Notes under the pieces: generated by a model
The model's database searches: none
What the model saw: the letters and a program-made list of their open reading frames with translations, nothing else
Told to the model about the DNA's origin: nothing
Program-made: the position numbers and the translations under genes
Shown here: positions 56,592 to 64,000 of the stretch, piece after piece
Layout of the letters: every line of letters begins with the position of its first letter
How positions within the stretch are numbered: the stretch's first letter is position 1
NCBI RefSeq assembly: GCF_011516655.1
Contig: NZ_WOSV01000002.1
Span: 62,001-126,000, forward strand
DNA length: 64,000 nt
Source: Acetobacter thailandicus
GTDB taxonomy: Bacteria; Pseudomonadota; Alphaproteobacteria; Acetobacterales; Acetobacteraceae
Reading direction: 5' to 3'

Positions 56592-57080
56592 TTATTTTGT
56601 TACGTCAGGGTGACGCAGCTGGTGAAGCTGATCCATCAGAGCGCGCTCTTTCGTTTCGCGGTCTTTGATTTGTGTCAGCTGCTCAGGGGTCAGCACATCA
56701 TGGATCTGCTCCATCACATCGAGATGCTGCATATCACGCTGCGCACGAATTGTTGCCAGCTGCTGCTGCAATGACGCAATTTTATCACGATCAAGCTTAC
56801 CTGGCTGGCTCAGCAGGTCCTGGATCTGTGTATGAAGATCACGCTCAGCCTCACGGCTCTGGTCACCTTCCTCCTGGTTGTGTGCTTTTTTGAAAATAGC
56901 ATCAATCTGCTTATGCTGTTTTTTCGTCAGATCAGCACCCATGAAAAAATCAGGACCCGGGCCAGGGCCCATGCCATGATGCATCATGGGAGGCGGGCAT
57001 GCCTGAGCAGAGGCAGACTGCGCAGCCAGAGCAAAACCGGAAACAGCAAGAACTGCCAGAAAACCTTTTTTGAATGTCAT
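56592..57080 (-). CDS. Spy/CpxP-like periplasmic protein (LTxxQ motif)
   Basis: 162 aa from ATG 57080. Signal peptide (GFLAVLAVSGFALAAQSASA), then a Pro/Met/His-rich start of the mature part (PPPMMHHGMGPGPGP) that could bind metal, and two LTxxQ motifs (LTKKQ and LTPEQ) within an all-helical domain. These are hallmarks of the Spy/CpxP family of periplasmic chaperones and metal-stress sensors. It stands alone on the reverse strand upstream of ffh. Confidence 0.85.
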   Translation of the reverse strand: MTFKKGFLAVLAVSGFALAAQSASAQACPPPMMHHGMGPGPGPDFFMGADLTKKQHKQIDAIFKKAHNQEEGDQSREAERDLHTQIQDLLSQPGKLDRDKIASLQQQLATIRAQRDMQHLDVMEQIHDVLTPEQLTQIKDRETKERALMDQLHQLRHPDVTK

Positions 57081-57178
57081 GAAACCCAAAGCCTTTTCTT
57101 TAATATTCTGTCTGATTACAAAAACATACTTACATATCTATCAGAGCAGAACAAATATAAACATGAAGCCTGAACAGG

Positions 57179-57292
57179 TTATCCCATAGCATATACAATA
57201 GCGGCAACAGGAATAAGAGGCAGCGCAAGCCATGCGCCCATGGCGCATTTCGCAGAAAAACGAACGAAACGCTCATTTTTATTAAAAACCAC
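57179..57292 (-). CDS. possible 37-aa membrane protein
   Basis: GTG start with GGGAGG 8 nt upstream. The sequence begins VVFNKNERFVRFSAKCAMGA and ends in a hydrophobic segment (LALPLIPVAAIVYAMG), i.e. a basic head followed by one membrane helix. It lies between the ATP12 and Spy-like genes with no other gene claiming the space. The strong RBS is the main support. No family is recognised. Confidence 0.4.
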   Translation of the reverse strand: MVFNKNERFVRFSAKCAMGAWLALPLIPVAAIVYAMG

Positions 57293-57404
57293 CGTTAAAA
57301 ACCTCCCTTTGCCAGTCACCTGATAAGAAGGGCAATTTTCTGCCCTGATTTCTTATGTAAGAAGCCGGAAAGGCAAATTCATGGCAGGTTTTTAAAAGTT
57401 TGCT

Positions 57405-58151
57405 TCATTTTTGACACAACAGACTTCTGAACCTCAGCACATCAGCAACATCACGAACTTTTGCTGCCATGCGGTCAGTAATTGCGATATCTGCTCCCCA
57501 GCGTTCCATCTGACTTTGCTCATCAAGCATCGCACACTTCACCAGAGCTTCTGCATCCTCGTCACTTTTTAATGCAGCCAGACCCAGAACAAGACTCCCC
57601 AGCACCGGCACAGCAACAGCAAGCACTGTAAGTTCAGCAGGCGTCATGCTCTCCAGAGCATCCCTTAAAGCTTTCACGGCTTCAGGGGGCTGCGTAATCG
57701 GCATAATCCCTTCCGTTACCTGAAGGCTGGCACCAAAAGTACGGGCACACCAGCTCAGCCACCTCCCCCACTGCTCCTCCTGGAGACGGGAAAGCTCCGA
57801 CCAGTTATCTGCACGGTAGCACAGCAGGTCACTATGCGCGTAAGCCAGAAGAGCCTCTGTCATCCCCTCACGCTCAGCAGGCACACGCTCAGTCATAGTG
57901 CCACACAGGCCGGTCAGGGGCAGTTCATCAACGTGAAACAGCTCACCCGGCCCTTTCCCGGCCTGACGCCACTCCGCAGCCAGAGCCTCAGCCAGAGGCT
58001 GAGCGGACACATGCAGCAATGTCCGGCCCGGCAGCCTGAGAGGGCGACCGTCAAGATGGATCACCCAGCCGTTATCCTGAGGCACAACATCAACATCTTT
58101 CCAGAAACGTTTTTTCATTCCGGACTGTGTATTTTGCTGATTGTTACTCAA
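57405..58151 (-). CDS. ATP12 family chaperone
   Basis: ATP12 binds the alpha subunit of F1-ATPase during assembly in mitochondria; alphaproteobacterial homologues are presumed to do likewise. 248 aa from a TTG at 58151 that overlaps the AsmA stop (TTGA); ATG 58118 (MKKRFWKDVDVV) is the alternative. Family motifs: RFWKDVDVVPQDNGWVIHLD, GRPLRLPGRTLL, LLAYAHSDLLCYRADNWSEL, MLDEQSQMERWGAD. Confidence 0.9.
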   Translation of the reverse strand: MSNNQQNTQSGMKKRFWKDVDVVPQDNGWVIHLDGRPLRLPGRTLLHVSAQPLAEALAAEWRQAGKGPGELFHVDELPLTGLCGTMTERVPAEREGMTEALLAYAHSDLLCYRADNWSELSRLQEEQWGRWLSWCARTFGASLQVTEGIMPITQPPEAVKALRDALESMTPAELTVLAVAVPVLGSLVLGLAALKSDEDAEALVKCAMLDEQSQMERWGADIAITDRMAAKVRDVADVLRFRSLLCQK

Positions 58152-60310
58152 TGGAACAGCCCCAGACCACGCAGCATGTTCATTACTTTTCCGCCTTTTT
58201 CTTTCGCTGGCGGAGCTGGTTCCGGCCCAGCTTCACCTTCCCGTGCGGAAGACAGCAAGGCAGGACAGCTATCATCCTCTCCGTCATTTTTACCAATCGT
58301 CAGCCCATAACGGCCGCTGCTGTTTGGCTCCATTTTAATAACAGGATTGTATGATGAGCCGCTGACAAGCACATCAGATTCAGCCGAATTCCCGGCCAGC
58401 ATCAGTGTGGGCGCAAGATGCAGGTCGAGATCTGTCGTGTTCAGGTTAACGGTGCCATGACCATGCAGTGACAGAAAACGACTTTGCAACCCAAGCAGGT
58501 CAATTGTCGCCACACCGTCAGCAAGCTGCATATGCGTACCAAAGCAACGTACAGAGACCTCCTGCTTCATCGGGATTTTATTCATCGTCAGAGAAGACAG
58601 GATCTTGCTCCCCACCTTGCCATCGACAACTGAAATTCCGACATGCCCGGCTGCTGTCTGACGCAAAGCAGACATATCACGCCCCCGCGCACTGACTGTG
58701 CCAACAACAAAAGCTTCACCCTTTAACCAGGACTGAACCCCCATCCATGCATCCACAACCTGCAAAGGCAGTACAACAGGGTGAGCACTCAGCTCAGCAG
58801 CCGGGATCTCCTGCGTGACATCATAAACAAAACGGGCTGACTGCTGCACGCCACTGCCTCTGGCCTGAATGGGGTCAGCAACAAGGCGGCCATTACTATT
58901 AACGACATGCGCAGAAAGCGCCTCCCAGCTTTGCCCCGCCCACGCAACGCGGGCAGCACTCACGTCAAGCTGTGCTGTCAGGTTGCGCACAATATTTGCA
59001 AAACTATGAACCTTCGTCAGCTCAAGTGTCTCATCCGTTTCAACATGACCTTTGACACTCAGCCCGTCAAAAACAGGCTGAGACGGCCCCGTTGCCAGAT
59101 GCTTCAGCTGCCCCTGAATATCAAAGGCTGAATGCTGCCCGCCCAGTTCGCCTGTAAAATGAACACCTGCATCAGAATCAGTAAGTGTCAGACTGACAGG
59201 CATACTGCTCTCAGCAGGGGCATGAAGCCAGGTCATAATCTGCTCAGCCGTACCAACTGTTCCCTTCAGCCCCAGAGAAGTGCCCTCCGCTGTACCGGCA
59301 AGATCAAGGGCAACAGGAGAATCGCTCTGGGCCGCATCAAGAGTGAGGTGCTCCAGCACCACATCTTTTTTGTAAGGACGAAGGTCAAATGTACCGGTAT
59401 GAATATGGAAATTCTGCAACTGAGGAATACCAGCCTTCCCGCCGATCATACCGTTAACAGAAATATTCTCTGCATGCGGCAAACCTGCACGCGGGAAGAA
59501 AGCCTGCACTGCCTGCAGCTGCCCCAGCGACCCGCCAAAACGCAGCGCATATTCACGTTGCTCAGGCTCCCCCGTCGTCAGGGTACCGTCAATATGCGCC
59601 AGACCTGCTGGCTGACCATCAACTGAAAAAGCGGCTTTTATCTGCACCGGCATCTGTGTGGCAGGATGCGGGAAAAGACGGCCGGTCTGGCCATCAACTG
59701 AGAGTTTCCCTTTGTTCTTCAGCGCATCTAAGTGAAAAGATGGCGCATCAGTATCGAGAGCACCAGCCTCAAATTTTTCAACAGGCAATTCACCTGACCG
59801 GTGTTTAAGCTCATCCTGCCATTGCAGGTCCCCCTGGGTCAGCTCCAGGTTTGCAATAACGATATCCCAGTTCACTCTGCCGCCGGATGCAGCCGGTGTC
59901 GCTTCTTCCGGTGTGTTCTGCTGAGGATTAAAATGCCAGTTAGACTGACCATCCTCGTCACGGTGCAGCATAATCTGCGGCTGCGAGATGCTGACATTGC
60001 TGAACACCACACGATGCTGAAACAACGGTAAAACGGAGAGCCGAACACGTACAGAAGCTGCGCTGAACATATCATGCGCATCACTTCCAGGATCTGAAAG
60101 ATGCACCCCCTGCGCCTCAACCCAGGGAAATGGCAGCAGCCAGACATGCAGCTGATCAATAGTCAGGTGGCGGCCTGTTTTTTTCTCAACAGCACTGACA
60201 ATGCGCGTACGCAGCCAGCCCGCATCCTGCGTTGCTGAGATAACACATCCGCCTCCGGCAAGGACAATCGCTGCACCAGCCAGCAGACCCAGTTTTGTTT
60301 TCAGCCGCAT
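58148..60310 (-). CDS. AsmA family protein
   Basis: 720 aa. An N-terminal membrane anchor (KLGLLAGAAIVLAGGGCVIS) with a long periplasmic beta-rich region. N-terminal AsmA domain (RHLTIDQLHVWLLPFPWVEA) and C-terminal AsmA_2-like domain (GHVGISVVDGKVGSKILSSL, LGLQSRFLSLHGHGTVNLNT). Involved in phospholipid transport or outer-membrane lipid homeostasis. Between rluC (45 nt upstream) and ATP12 (overlapping). The first 17 residues also read as a weak lipobox-like site (AGGGC). Confidence 0.88.
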   Translation of the reverse strand: MRLKTKLGLLAGAAIVLAGGGCVISATQDAGWLRTRIVSAVEKKTGRHLTIDQLHVWLLPFPWVEAQGVHLSDPGSDAHDMFSAASVRVRLSVLPLFQHRVVFSNVSISQPQIMLHRDEDGQSNWHFNPQQNTPEEATPAASGGRVNWDIVIANLELTQGDLQWQDELKHRSGELPVEKFEAGALDTDAPSFHLDALKNKGKLSVDGQTGRLFPHPATQMPVQIKAAFSVDGQPAGLAHIDGTLTTGEPEQREYALRFGGSLGQLQAVQAFFPRAGLPHAENISVNGMIGGKAGIPQLQNFHIHTGTFDLRPYKKDVVLEHLTLDAAQSDSPVALDLAGTAEGTSLGLKGTVGTAEQIMTWLHAPAESSMPVSLTLTDSDAGVHFTGELGGQHSAFDIQGQLKHLATGPSQPVFDGLSVKGHVETDETLELTKVHSFANIVRNLTAQLDVSAARVAWAGQSWEALSAHVVNSNGRLVADPIQARGSGVQQSARFVYDVTQEIPAAELSAHPVVLPLQVVDAWMGVQSWLKGEAFVVGTVSARGRDMSALRQTAAGHVGISVVDGKVGSKILSSLTMNKIPMKQEVSVRCFGTHMQLADGVATIDLLGLQSRFLSLHGHGTVNLNTTDLDLHLAPTLMLAGNSAESDVLVSGSSYNPVIKMEPNSSGRYGLTIGKNDGEDDSCPALLSSAREGEAGPEPAPPAKEKGGKVMNMLRGLGLFH

Positions 60311-60355
60311 ATTTTTCTCTCCTGTCTGTTCTTCTGCTCTCCCGTAGCGCGTGAG

Positions 60356-61342
60356 TTACCGGCTCCGGCGGGAGGGGCCGGGCGTTGAACCAGCAACAAA
60401 ACCAAGGCTGCGAAATGTCTCCTGCATATGAGGAGGCAGAGCCGCACTCACCACGAGACGCCCACCGGCAGGATGCGGAATATCCAGCTCACGCGCATGC
60501 AAATGCAGCTGGTCAGCAAAACCATCAACGTGTGCTGCTTCACCCCCATATTTAGGATCACCCATAATAGGCGTGGTCAGCGATTCACAATGCACGCGCA
60601 GCTGATGCGTGCGCCCTGTCAGCGGTGACATCTCAAGCCATGAGAACTTACGGGCTGCGGCATCCACTACTTTATAAACTGTGCGGGCAAACTGCGCTTC
60701 TTTATCCTTACGGTCAGCAGCAACCATAATCGCATTAGGCCCCATACCCAGCCTGACCAGAGGCTGGTCGATCTCACCCTCCTGCGGGTCTGGCCGCCCG
60801 ACAACAACAGCCCAGTATGTTTTTTTAATATCACGCCCGCGAAAGGCCGCAGCAAGTTTTGCGGCAATACCGGGCGAGCGGGCCAGCAGCAGGATTCCTG
60901 ATGTATCACGGTCAATACGGTGCACCAGGCGCGGGCGCGGGTCATCCCCCTCACGCAGACCATCAAGCATCATATCAACATGCTTTGTAATACCTGGCCC
61001 GCCCTGGACTGCGAGGCCCGCAGGCTTATTGAGCACAATAACCTGCTGATCCTGATACAGCACCATGCCTTTAATTTCGCGCACCAGACGCTCATCAAGC
61101 GGCGGGCGCTCATCACGTACGGGCCGTGCAGCCGACGAGACCGGAATGGGAGGCACGCGCACAGCCTGCCCGGGCTGCAAACGCGTTGATGCCTCGGCAC
61201 GTTTACCGTCAACCCTGATCTGCCCGGTACGGCACAGCTTTTGCAGCGCCCCCTGTGTCAGATGCGGGTAATGACGACGAAAATAGCGATCAAGGCGAAT
61301 ATCGGCCTCATCTTCGCTGACAGTAAGAATAACAACACTCAT
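60356..61342 (-). CDS. rluC: RluC-type large-subunit pseudouridine synthase
   Basis: 328 aa from ATG 61342; the open frame overlaps rarA up to 61393 but the S4 domain starts at the ATG. S4 domain (LDRYFRRHYPHLTQGALQKL, CRTGQIRVDGKRAE), then the RluA catalytic motif PRLVHRIDRDTSGILLLARS with the catalytic Asp. Modifies 23S rRNA uridines. 10 nt after the rarA stop; the assignment to RluC rather than RluD is by length and the arrangement. Confidence 0.9.
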   Translation of the reverse strand: MSVVILTVSEDEADIRLDRYFRRHYPHLTQGALQKLCRTGQIRVDGKRAEASTRLQPGQAVRVPPIPVSSAARPVRDERPPLDERLVREIKGMVLYQDQQVIVLNKPAGLAVQGGPGITKHVDMMLDGLREGDDPRPRLVHRIDRDTSGILLLARSPGIAAKLAAAFRGRDIKKTYWAVVVGRPDPQEGEIDQPLVRLGMGPNAIMVAADRKDKEAQFARTVYKVVDAAARKFSWLEMSPLTGRTHQLRVHCESLTTPIMGDPKYGGEAAHVDGFADQLHLHARELDIPHPAGGRLVVSAALPPHMQETFRSLGFVAGSTPGPSRRSR

Positions 61343-61352
61343 GAGACGATAT

Positions 61353-62732
61353 TTACGACTGACGTCGTTCCCGCAAAGAGGCCCACGTTTCAAGCCGGTG
61401 CCGAACCTCGCGTTCGTACCCCTTACCTGTAGGCCGGTAGAAAATCTCGCGCTTCATACCATCCGGAAAATAATTCTGCCCGGAAAAACCTTCTTCGGTG
61501 TCATGATCATACTCATAACCCTTTCCGTAGCCGATATCTTTCATCAGACGGGTTGGCGCATTCAGAATATGCGCAGGCGGCATAAGACTGCCTGTTGCCC
61601 GGGCAGCACGACGCACCGCCTTATACGCTTTATAAACAGCATTAGACTTCGCTGCTGTTGCCAGGTGCACCACCAGCTGAGCCAGAGCAAGCTCCCCTTC
61701 GGGTGAACCAAGCCGTTCAAACGTCTCCCACGCCGCAATTGCCAGAGGCAGAGCATGAGGGTCTGCCATACCCACATCCTCAGCAGCAAAACGCGTAAGA
61801 CGCCGGGCTATATAGCGCGGGTCTTCTCCCCCCTCAAGCATACGCGCAAACCAGTATAACGCAGCATCGGGGTCAGAGCCACGCATCGACTTATGCAGAG
61901 CAGAAATGAGATTATAATGCTCCTCTCTGTCACGGTCATAGAGCACAGCACGGCGCGCCAGCAGCTTTGACAGCCCCTGCGCATCAAAGGGCACATCTGG
62001 TTTTTTCAGACTAAAAAGCTGTTCTGCCATATTGAGCAGATAGCGACCGTCTCCATCAGCCATCGCCCGCAATGTCGCCCTGGCCTCTTTCGTGGCAGGC
62101 AGATCGCTCTGCATTTCTGCCTCAGCACGACACAGCAGAGCCTCCATAGCTGCATCATCAAGGCGATTCAGAACTACGACCTGACAGCGCGACAACAGGG
62201 CTGAATTCAGCGCAAATGAAGGGTTTTCAGTGGTTGCCCCAACCAGCACAACAGTACCATCTTCAACCACGGGCAGAAAACCGTCCTGCTGAGCACGGTT
62301 AAAACGATGTATTTCATCGACAAAGAGCAGCGTGCTCCGCCCGCCCTCAGCTATATGCCGGGCCTGCTCAAATGTTTTTTTAAGGTCAGCGACACCTGAA
62401 AAAACAGCAGAAAGCTGCATAAACCTGAAACCACCTGCCTGCGCCAGCAAACGCGCGATGGTTGTTTTACCAACACCTGGACCACCCCACAGAATAAGAC
62501 TGGAGAGAGAGCCGCGCTCAAGCATACCCCGAAGAGAGCCATCAGCTCCCAGCAGATGATCCTGCCCGACCACATCTTCCAGCTTTTTTGGGCGCAGGCG
62601 ATCGGCCAGCGGCTGCGCAGGAGCAGACCGGCCGGACGACCGCTCTACCCCGGCTGACACCGAAGGCCCGGCCTCAGGAGCTGCCTGACCAAATAAATCC
62701 TGCGGCATGGATGATGCGCTCTGCTCTGCCAT
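61353..62732 (-). CDS. rarA: replication-associated recombination protein RarA (MgsA)
   Basis: 459-aa AAA+ ATPase acting at stalled forks. PLADRLRPKKLEDVVGQDHL, Walker A GGPGVGKTT, Walker B LLFVDEIHRFN, sensor region VGATTENPSFALNSALLSRC, and the MgsA C-terminal ALHKSMRGSDPDAALYW, RMLEGGEDPRYIARRLTRFA. The N-terminus carries a Pro/Ala/Ser-rich linker. Probably cotranscribed with rluC. Confidence 0.96.
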   Translation of the reverse strand: MAEQSASSMPQDLFGQAAPEAGPSVSAGVERSSGRSAPAQPLADRLRPKKLEDVVGQDHLLGADGSLRGMLERGSLSSLILWGGPGVGKTTIARLLAQAGGFRFMQLSAVFSGVADLKKTFEQARHIAEGGRSTLLFVDEIHRFNRAQQDGFLPVVEDGTVVLVGATTENPSFALNSALLSRCQVVVLNRLDDAAMEALLCRAEAEMQSDLPATKEARATLRAMADGDGRYLLNMAEQLFSLKKPDVPFDAQGLSKLLARRAVLYDRDREEHYNLISALHKSMRGSDPDAALYWFARMLEGGEDPRYIARRLTRFAAEDVGMADPHALPLAIAAWETFERLGSPEGELALAQLVVHLATAAKSNAVYKAYKAVRRAARATGSLMPPAHILNAPTRLMKDIGYGKGYEYDHDTEEGFSGQNYFPDGMKREIFYRPTGKGYEREVRHRLETWASLRERRQS

Positions 62733-62809
62733 ATCCTCTTATCCTGCACCTGCCTGCCTGTACACGAGATGTGTATCAGACAAGAGCTGTGCCTTAACTA
62801 TCATAAAAA

Positions 62810-63505
62810 TTACTCTTCCGGCTGAGCCGGAAGTGTGAAGAGATCAGACGATACAGGCAGGTTTTTCTGCATATCTGATAATGTGACATGGGTTTCGTGC
62901 CCCTGTGCATCGAGCACACTCCATGAACTTAAAGAAACCGGCTTTTCATTAAATACCAGAGTGAGGCTGCCATCCTGCGGAGAAGAGGTGCGCACGACTG
63001 ACACCTGGATCTGCCCTCCCTCTGCGTGGAAACCTGTCACCGTCACACCATCAGAGAAACTGATATGCCTGCCCAGCAATAACCCAAGGGGAGTACGCTC
63101 AACCGGGATCACTGTGGTCTGATCGAGCTGATTATCCCGAAAAACGATTTTATTGTCATTTGCCACCATCAGAATCGGAGAGGGCGGATCATACGCCAGG
63201 CGCATCTGTCCCGGACGCTTAACCCATATTGTGCCTGAAGATATTTTTCCCTCACCATCAACCTGCTGCATATGCGCCTTAAATGTTGAGGTGCTGTTCA
63301 TCACGCTTTCTATACGCGCGAGCCAGGCCCGGTCTGCCGCTGTCAGCGGAGCAGCCTGCACCTCATCACCTGCGCTGCTACTTCTTACGGAAGAAGCCAC
63401 CGGCGACTGCGCATATGCCACATCACCAGCTGCTCCGCAGCCGGCCAGCATCAGGAGGGACAATAAAAAGCGATAATGAACCTGTTTCATATGTATATGC
63501 TTCAT
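62810..63505 (-). CDS. lolA: outer membrane lipoprotein carrier LolA, with a lipobox
   Basis: Carries lipoproteins across the periplasm from LolCDE to LolB. 231 aa from ATG 63505; ATG 63538 and 63490 are alternatives. LolA domain (ARIESVMNSTSTFKAHMQQV, GTIWVKRPGQMRLAYDPPSP, ILMVANDNKIVFRDNQLDQT). The signal region ends LLMLAGC, a perfect lipobox with Cys23, then AAGDVAYAQS which also offers an ordinary AYA-Q cleavage site. A lipidated LolA would be unusual because the carrier must be soluble. 45 nt downstream of ubiA, 77 nt upstream of rarA. Confidence 0.9.
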   Translation of the reverse strand: MKHIHMKQVHYRFLLSLLMLAGCGAAGDVAYAQSPVASSVRSSSAGDEVQAAPLTAADRAWLARIESVMNSTSTFKAHMQQVDGEGKISSGTIWVKRPGQMRLAYDPPSPILMVANDNKIVFRDNQLDQTTVIPVERTPLGLLLGRHISFSDGVTVTGFHAEGGQIQVSVVRTSSPQDGSLTLVFNEKPVSLSSWSVLDAQGHETHVTLSDMQKNLPVSSDLFTLPAQPEE

Positions 63506-63550
63506 CCCGGTTATGGTGCTGATCTTAGCCTGAGACATCAGTCTGTTATT

Positions 63551-64000
63551 TTACGCTGAAAGCGCCCCTGCAAGCAGTGCCAGCGCTACAGTAATACCAA
63601 TTTCACGATTAAACCGAAACTGTGCAAGACACAGAACCGGATTATGCGGGCTTACGCTCCAGCCCTGACGTACCATAAGCGCCACAGGCAGCACAGCAAG
63701 CGGCCAGAATGCCGGGCCGGTGTGAGACAACACTCCAGCAACTGCAAGCAATACTGCGCTGATACCATAACATGTTACGATAAACCCGCGGGCTTTATTG
63801 ACCCACAGGCGCGAGGTCGATTTTACACCAATACGCGCATCATCTTCCATATCCTGGAAGCCATAAATTGTATCAAAGCCAAGCTGCCAGAAGATTGTCG
63901 CCGCATAAAGAGCCGCCTGCGCCCAGGACAATTGCCCGGCGGCGGCGGCGTATCCCATTGGCGCACCAAATCCAAAGGTAAAGCCCATAACGAGCTGAGG
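63551..64000 (-). CDS. ubiA: 4-hydroxybenzoate polyprenyltransferase, 3' part
   Basis: Runs off the window end; 149 codons are visible. Joins the polyprenyl tail to 4-hydroxybenzoate in ubiquinone synthesis; integral membrane protein. The visible C-terminal half has PQLVMGFTFGFGAPMGYAAA, then the second Asp-rich motif WQLGFDTIYGFQDMEDDARI, GVKSTSR, which is specific to UbiA. It belongs with the other quinone-related gene (COQ9) found elsewhere in the window. Confidence 0.95.
   Translation of the reverse strand, partial: PQLVMGFTFGFGAPMGYAAAAGQLSWAQAALYAATIFWQLGFDTIYGFQDMEDDARIGVKSTSRLWVNKARGFIVTCYGISAVLLAVAGVLSHTGPAFWPLAVLPVALMVRQGWSVSPHNPVLCLAQFRFNREIGITVALALLAGALSA

Noticed and set aside
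1..64000. CRISPR arrays, insertion sequences, prophage or att sites
   Set aside because: No regularly spaced repeats, transposase or integrase genes, or phage genes were seen; the single tRNA gene has no adjacent duplicated end.

Overview
The window reads as chromosomal backbone of an alphaproteobacterium, most likely an acetic acid bacterium (Acetobacteraceae). This rests on gene content and order, not on a database search. The signs are the rpmF-yceD-plsX-fabH-ihfA-merR block, ffh-rpsP-rimM-trmD-rplS, a Ros/MucR regulator, COQ9 and ATP12 homologues, a Rhodobacter-type PmtA, and a def-COQ9-MarR-OmpR-EnvZ chain. Base composition looks close to half GC by eye. I see no prophage, insertion sequence, CRISPR array or rRNA operon.

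Layout. 1-6 kb: the frameshifted tail of an AsmA-family gene, an EF-G gene (fusA), rpmB, a small unknown gene and an Atm1-type ABC exporter. 6-14.5 kb: a Nudix protein converging on glnD, mutS and a TPR/glycosyltransferase-like gene. 14.6-22.5 kb, forward strand: M32 carboxypeptidase, a major-royal-jelly/Yellow-family secreted protein, thrC, then a tight M16 peptidase-TldE-Tim44-like unit. 22.5-29 kb, mostly reverse: pmtA, a cytochrome oxidase subunit I-like gene that has lost its metal ligands, ctaB and a 46-codon membrane protein, followed by gshB, a GT39-type glycosyltransferase and an Lrp regulator. 29-36 kb: trxB, a LysR regulator, about 650 bp of AT-rich non-coding DNA, mucR, ihfB, murJ, a PerM/AI-2E family protein and tRNA-Pro(GGG). 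36-41 kb: merR, ihfA, fabH, plsX, rpmF, yceD and a BamE-like lipoprotein. 41-47 kb: the chain def, COQ9, marR, response regulator, kinase (reverse), rpsU, then azlCD with a divergent Lrp regulator. 47-64 kb, all reverse: an S9 oligopeptidase, leuCDB, rplS-trmD-rimM-rpsP-ffh, a Spy-like protein, ATP12, AsmA, rluC, rarA, lolA and the 3' part of ubiA.

How the genes fit together. The content is mostly housekeeping: translation, envelope lipid and lipoprotein traffic, leucine and threonine synthesis, nitrogen sensing, thiol and glutathione metabolism. Respiratory genes recur as a second theme: ctaB, COQ9, ubiA, ATP12, an oxidase-subunit relic, and no cytochrome bc1 chaperone between yceD and bamE where many relatives carry one. 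I infer a lineage that lost its aa3-type oxidase but kept a modified subunit I-like protein beside heme O synthase. That relic locus is the most unusual feature here. Next are the regulator chain fused to def/COQ9, the AT-rich mucR leader, a LolA with a lipobox and a terminator-like hairpin just before ffh. I found no clearly new multi-gene defence or mobile system.
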